The position numbers and the translations under genes are program-made. Below the pieces are notes generated by a model. It had not been told where the DNA came from. It saw only the letters and a list, made by a program, of their open reading frames with translations, and did not search any database. Source: Bacteroidales bacterium UBA5072 (GTDB lineage: Bacteria > Bacteroidota > Bacteroidia > Bacteroidales > UBA10428). Taken from it: a DNA stretch of 8,790 nucleotides. Below are positions 6,282 to 8,790 of the stretch, piece after piece; the first letter of the stretch is position 1; each line of letters starts with the position of its first letter. The stretch is from NCBI GenBank assembly GCA_002415855.1, contig DIAS01000040.1, forward strand, positions 16,369-25,158, written 5' to 3'.

Positions 6282-7802
6282 GCCGGGATTGGGAACGTCG
6301 TGGTCGTTTACCGGATTCCTCCAGAAATCGAATCCGCCGCTTTCGTGGATTATTTTCCCCTTTTTCAGAACGGGCGAAACGGGAGATAGCCTGAATTCCG
6401 GCAGAGTATGCAAAGAATCAGTGATTACTGCCGATAGAGACTGGCCGGAAGGGAGTATCAGCTTCGGATCGGTAAGAATGGCATCAACATCGGTATCCGG
6501 AATCTTCGGTTGCCGGGCAGTGAAGGATGACCAGTAAACATTATGGTGAAAGACCGCACCTGTATAACTGCCATCAATGAACCTGTCAGTCTTTCCGGTC
6601 ACCAGGAATATGTTGTTTTCAAACAAAAATCCTTCATAGGCCCCCGGCTCAAAGTTGGCACCTGCGCCCAGGGAAGTCACAACTGTATTGTTGTAAGCAT
6701 GAAAGTCACTCATAGGCAGGGCTACCGGATCGCACCACATGAAGATCCCTGCCTGACTGTTTTTTATTCCGTCGTTATAACTGATGTTGTACCGGGCAAT
6801 ATTGCCGGCCCATGCTGTTGCCCCTGCATACTGAAAAATGCCAAAACCGGCGCCTTCATTAAAGGCAGCAAGGTTATACTGCAATATTGAATACCGCATA
6901 CCTCCGTCAAAATCGAATCCGCCTCCGTCTTTTCCGAATCGGGACGTCTTGTTATGATGTGAATAGCAATGCTGAATGATCACACTATCACTCATGTAAG
7001 CCCAAATACCAACCGGGCCGTTCCCTTCACGTGGCATGTCCCATCCGTTATTCATGGCTTCACAGTACTCAATCAGACCATTCACGACACCGGCCATCAG
7101 TATGCCATTCCCGCTGTGATTATCGGATATTGCCGGACAACCGGGATTGTTGGCTGCCAGGGAGTAACCAATGTAAACGTGCTGCAGGGTTTTGAATTTC
7201 TCACCATTTGAGCCGTATTCCCTTTCTCCCGATTCGGTGAATATGCCGCAGAATCCGTTGTCATGTACATTGGCATGAGCAATGGAAATGTTACTGCCTC
7301 CCGCAACGTGGATACCGCTATACAGGTAACCGGAGGCTTCAAGACTGTCGATTGATCCGTATGTTACATGACGGAAAAGTATTCCATCCGCGATATTGCC
7401 GTTAAGTCTTCCGGATCCTCTCAGTATAAGGTTCCTGCAAACCAGAAAACTGCAATCTTCCGCTACAATGGCTGCTGAATCTGCAGATTCAATGACTGCC
7501 TTTCCACCACCGTAGGTAGAAATCACAACAGGTGCGGCAACACAGCCTTTCAGGCCTGTAAGCCTAATCCCTCCAGGAAAAACCTGTCCGGTTTTCAGCA
7601 ATACGTGATCACCTGGAGCAAATTTATTTTCACTGATTCTCCCAAGTGATTTCCAGGGTTTCCCAGGTGAGGTTCCGGTGTTGGCATCGTTACCGGTTTC
7701 CTGATCAATGTAATAAATTGTGGAACGATTAATTCCTGGGGATTTGCAGCCCTCAAGGCTCAGAAGAATCAACAAAGTAACAGGTAGAAGAAACTTATTC
7801 AT
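6264..7802 (-). CDS. right-handed parallel beta-helix lipoprotein
   Basis: This 512-residue protein starts with a lipoprotein signal (MNKFLLPVTLLILLSLEGC) with the lipidated Cys at 19. It then has the N-terminal block typical of secreted beta-helix proteins (IYYID...GNDANTGTSPGKPWKSL, 29-53; FAPGDHVLLKTGQVF, 61-75). Many beta-helix coils follow, with recurring N-x-x-x-x-N-G-x-G patterns: SGIHVAGGSNISI (162-174), HDNGFCGIF (180-188), NGILMAGVVNGLIEY (232-246), GGGFDFDGGMRYSILQYN (293-310) and NEGAGFGIFQY (315-325). The tail (FDFWRNPVN...PNPGAWQGY, 491-512) resembles the C-terminal block of polysaccharide lyase-like proteins. Such proteins usually bind or cleave polysaccharide, but no catalytic residues can be assigned, so neither lyase activity nor a substrate is claimed. 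The frame continues upstream to an ATG at 7844, but only the 7802 start places the signal peptide at the N-terminus. It lies 101 bases downstream of the pirin gene and may be cotranscribed with it. Confidence 0.85.
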   Translation of the reverse strand: MNKFLLPVTLLILLSLEGCKSPGINRSTIYYIDQETGNDANTGTSPGKPWKSLGRISENKFAPGDHVLLKTGQVFPGGIRLTGLKGCVAAPVVISTYGGGKAVIESADSAAIVAEDCSFLVCRNLILRGSGRLNGNIADGILFRHVTYGSIDSLEASGYLYSGIHVAGGSNISIAHANVHDNGFCGIFTESGEREYGSNGEKFKTLQHVYIGYSLAANNPGCPAISDNHSGNGILMAGVVNGLIEYCEAMNNGWDMPREGNGPVGIWAYMSDSVIIQHCYSHHNKTSRFGKDGGGFDFDGGMRYSILQYNLAAFNEGAGFGIFQYAGATAWAGNIARYNISYNDGIKNSQAGIFMWCDPVALPMSDFHAYNNTVVTSLGAGANFEPGAYEGFLFENNIFLVTGKTDRFIDGSYTGAVFHHNVYWSSFTARQPKIPDTDVDAILTDPKLILPSGQSLSAVITDSLHTLPEFRLSPVSPVLKKGKIIHESGGFDFWRNPVNDHDVPNPGAWQGY

Positions 7803-7823
7803 GTAAAATATTTGGGTTCCATA

Positions 7824-7840
7824 GCTGATATCAGCCGGCT
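7824..7840. promoter_or_regulatory. overlapping palindromes upstream of the beta-helix gene
   Basis: GCTGATATCAGC (7824-7835) is a perfect 12-base palindrome, overlapped by the perfect 8-base palindrome AGCCGGCT (7833-7840). They lie 22-38 bases upstream of the chosen ATG at 7802, in the pirin to beta-helix gap. They could be an operator half-site pair or alternative small hairpins in the leader. No recognisable TAnnTTTG box is present in this gap. Function is unknown. Confidence 0.35.
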
Positions 7841-7903
7841 TCAACGCAGCTCAGCCTGACACATAAGTCACACTGCGCGTTGTGGAAGTGTACCTCCCCT
7901 TTT

Positions 7904-8623
7904 TCACTCCCACATCGGCACCTCAATCGCAAGCAACTCAGTGAATTCCTGCGCCTTAAGAATCAATGATGCTGTTTCCCAAATTCCCGCGCCATCTCTT
8001 GTCTGAAGTTGCTGGTCTTCACCAAATGTAACCGATCCGTTCATAACAAACAAATAAACCCCGTTTAGCCTGTCATGTAGGGTGTATTTCATTTCTCTTC
8101 CTGCGGACAAATCTATCCTTGAAAACCAGGCCTTTTGCCTGATAGCCATTTCTCCATGCTGCGGATCAGGGCCAGCCAGCAATTGCCATTGATTTTGGCG
8201 CTGCAGCGGGTCGAAAGCCTTTTGTTCATAGCGCGGCACAATGTCTCGTTCCTCGGGAAAGACCCAAATCTGCAAAAGCCGAACCGGTTTATCAGGGAGG
8301 TTATTCACCTCGGAATGAAAGATTCCTGTACCGGCTGACATCGCCTGTACTTCATTCTCATGCAGCACCTGTGTGTGACCCATGCTGTCGCTGTGTTTGA
8401 GTTCTCCCTCAAGCATGATGGTTACAATTTCCATGTTGTCATGCGGATGTCTCCCAAAACCTGCCCCACCTTTTACCCAGTCGTCATTCAACACGCGGAG
8501 CGCTCCGAAATGAATACGCTCCTTGTTAAAATAATCCGCAAAGCTAAAAGTATGGTAGGTATCGAGCCAGCCATGATTGGCGTGCCCGCGTGATAAACCT
8601 GGATGTATAATGGTTTTCATCAT
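7904..8623 (-). CDS. pirin-family bicupin (YhhW-like)
   Basis: This 239-residue protein has the full-length pirin layout of two cupin domains. The N-terminus RGHANHGWLDTYHTFSFADY (12-31) followed by FGALRVLNDDWV (39-50) is close to E. coli YhhW, which has quercetin 2,3-dioxygenase activity in vitro. The metal-binding set is intact in the N-terminal cupin: His59 and His61 in GRHPHDNMEIVT, and His103 and Glu105 in GTGIFHSEVN. This predicts a cytosolic metal-dependent bicupin. The physiological substrate of bacterial pirins is generally unsettled, with roles proposed in redox sensing and metabolic regulation. The gene starts with two consecutive ATG codons (8623 and 8620), so the first residue is ambiguous. 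No clear Shine-Dalgarno or -7 box is seen in the 130 bases upstream. A heptamer repeat lies further upstream (8755-8790). Its TGA precedes the beta-helix gene by 101 bases on the same strand. Confidence 0.93.
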   Translation of the reverse strand: MMKTIIHPGLSRGHANHGWLDTYHTFSFADYFNKERIHFGALRVLNDDWVKGGAGFGRHPHDNMEIVTIMLEGELKHSDSMGHTQVLHENEVQAMSAGTGIFHSEVNNLPDKPVRLLQIWVFPEERDIVPRYEQKAFDPLQRQNQWQLLAGPDPQHGEMAIRQKAWFSRIDLSAGREMKYTLHDRLNGVYLFVMNGSVTFGEDQQLQTRDGAGIWETASLILKAQEFTELLAIEVPMWE

Positions 8624-8754
8624 AGTAAATGGTTATCCCAGCTCAGGACGAGAATTCTTATGATGGATAACAAGCGATGCAACAGAATGTTCCGGAATTG
8701 AACCAGGAATTGCCAGATAACGCCGGCTGAAAACCAAATTCTTTTTACGCATAA

Positions 8755-8790
8755 CCGTTTACCGCTTACCGTTTACCGTTTACCGTTTAC
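8755..8790. repeat. heptanucleotide tandem repeat CCGTTTA (runs off the window)
   Basis: Five consecutive units of CCGTTTA occupy 8755-8789, followed by the first base of another at 8790. The second unit (8762-8768) has one change, CCGCTTA; the other four are identical. On the minus strand the unit reads TAAACGG. The array lies in non-coding sequence at least 131 bases upstream of the pirin gene and continues beyond the window, so its full length is unknown. Confidence 0.95.

Noticed and set aside
7803..7844. Upstream ATG at 7844 as the start of the beta-helix gene
   Set aside because: It would add 14 polar residues before the signal peptide and bury the lipoprotein signal, so ATG 7802 fits better.
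6264..8623. Polysaccharide utilisation locus (PUL)
   Set aside because: Only one beta-helix lipoprotein is present. There is no SusC/SusD pair, no glycoside hydrolase and no dedicated regulator in the window.

Overview
The window looks like chromosomal DNA from a member of the phylum Bacteroidota, probably Bacteroidales-like. Four things point there. Two exact copies of the Bacteroidota -7 promoter box TAnnTTTG sit in the one divergent intergenic region. Start codons mostly lack Shine-Dalgarno sequences. A TPR membrane protein lies directly upstream of ribH, an arrangement I recall from this phylum. The acyltransferase and the beta-helix lipoprotein are of types I associate with it. I cannot place it to genus.

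Layout from left to right. Positions 1-22 hold the 5' end of a minus-strand tRNA cut by the window edge. Positions 23-193 are AT-rich and non-coding, with at most a weak tRNA promoter. Positions 194-3754 (minus) encode a 1186-residue membrane sensor: periplasmic Cache-like domain, HAMP, GAF, coiled coil and three PAS domains, but no kinase, cyclase, phosphatase or other output domain. The divergent intergenic region 3755-3915 carries one TAnnTTTG box for each direction. Next is a tight plus-strand operon: a TPR membrane protein (3916-4602), riboflavin-pathway lumazine synthase ribH (4619-5110) and a PlsC/PlsB-like acyltransferase (5128-6270), with gaps of 16 and 17 bases.

The acyltransferase meets a minus-strand gene tail to tail; the coding regions overlap by 7 bases and a GC-rich inverted repeat surrounds both stop codons. 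That minus-strand gene (6264-7802) encodes a parallel beta-helix lipoprotein, probably a carbohydrate-active or carbohydrate-binding envelope protein. Upstream of it on the same strand is a pirin/YhhW-type bicupin (7904-8623). The right edge (8755-8790) is a heptanucleotide tandem repeat running out of the window.

I see no mobile element, CRISPR array, defence locus or biosynthetic cluster. Most of the window is housekeeping or common envelope and signalling content. The points most worth a second look are the output-less sensor with a duplicated PAS pair, the altered acyltransferase motifs, the hairpin-spanned convergent stop codons, and the heptamer array.
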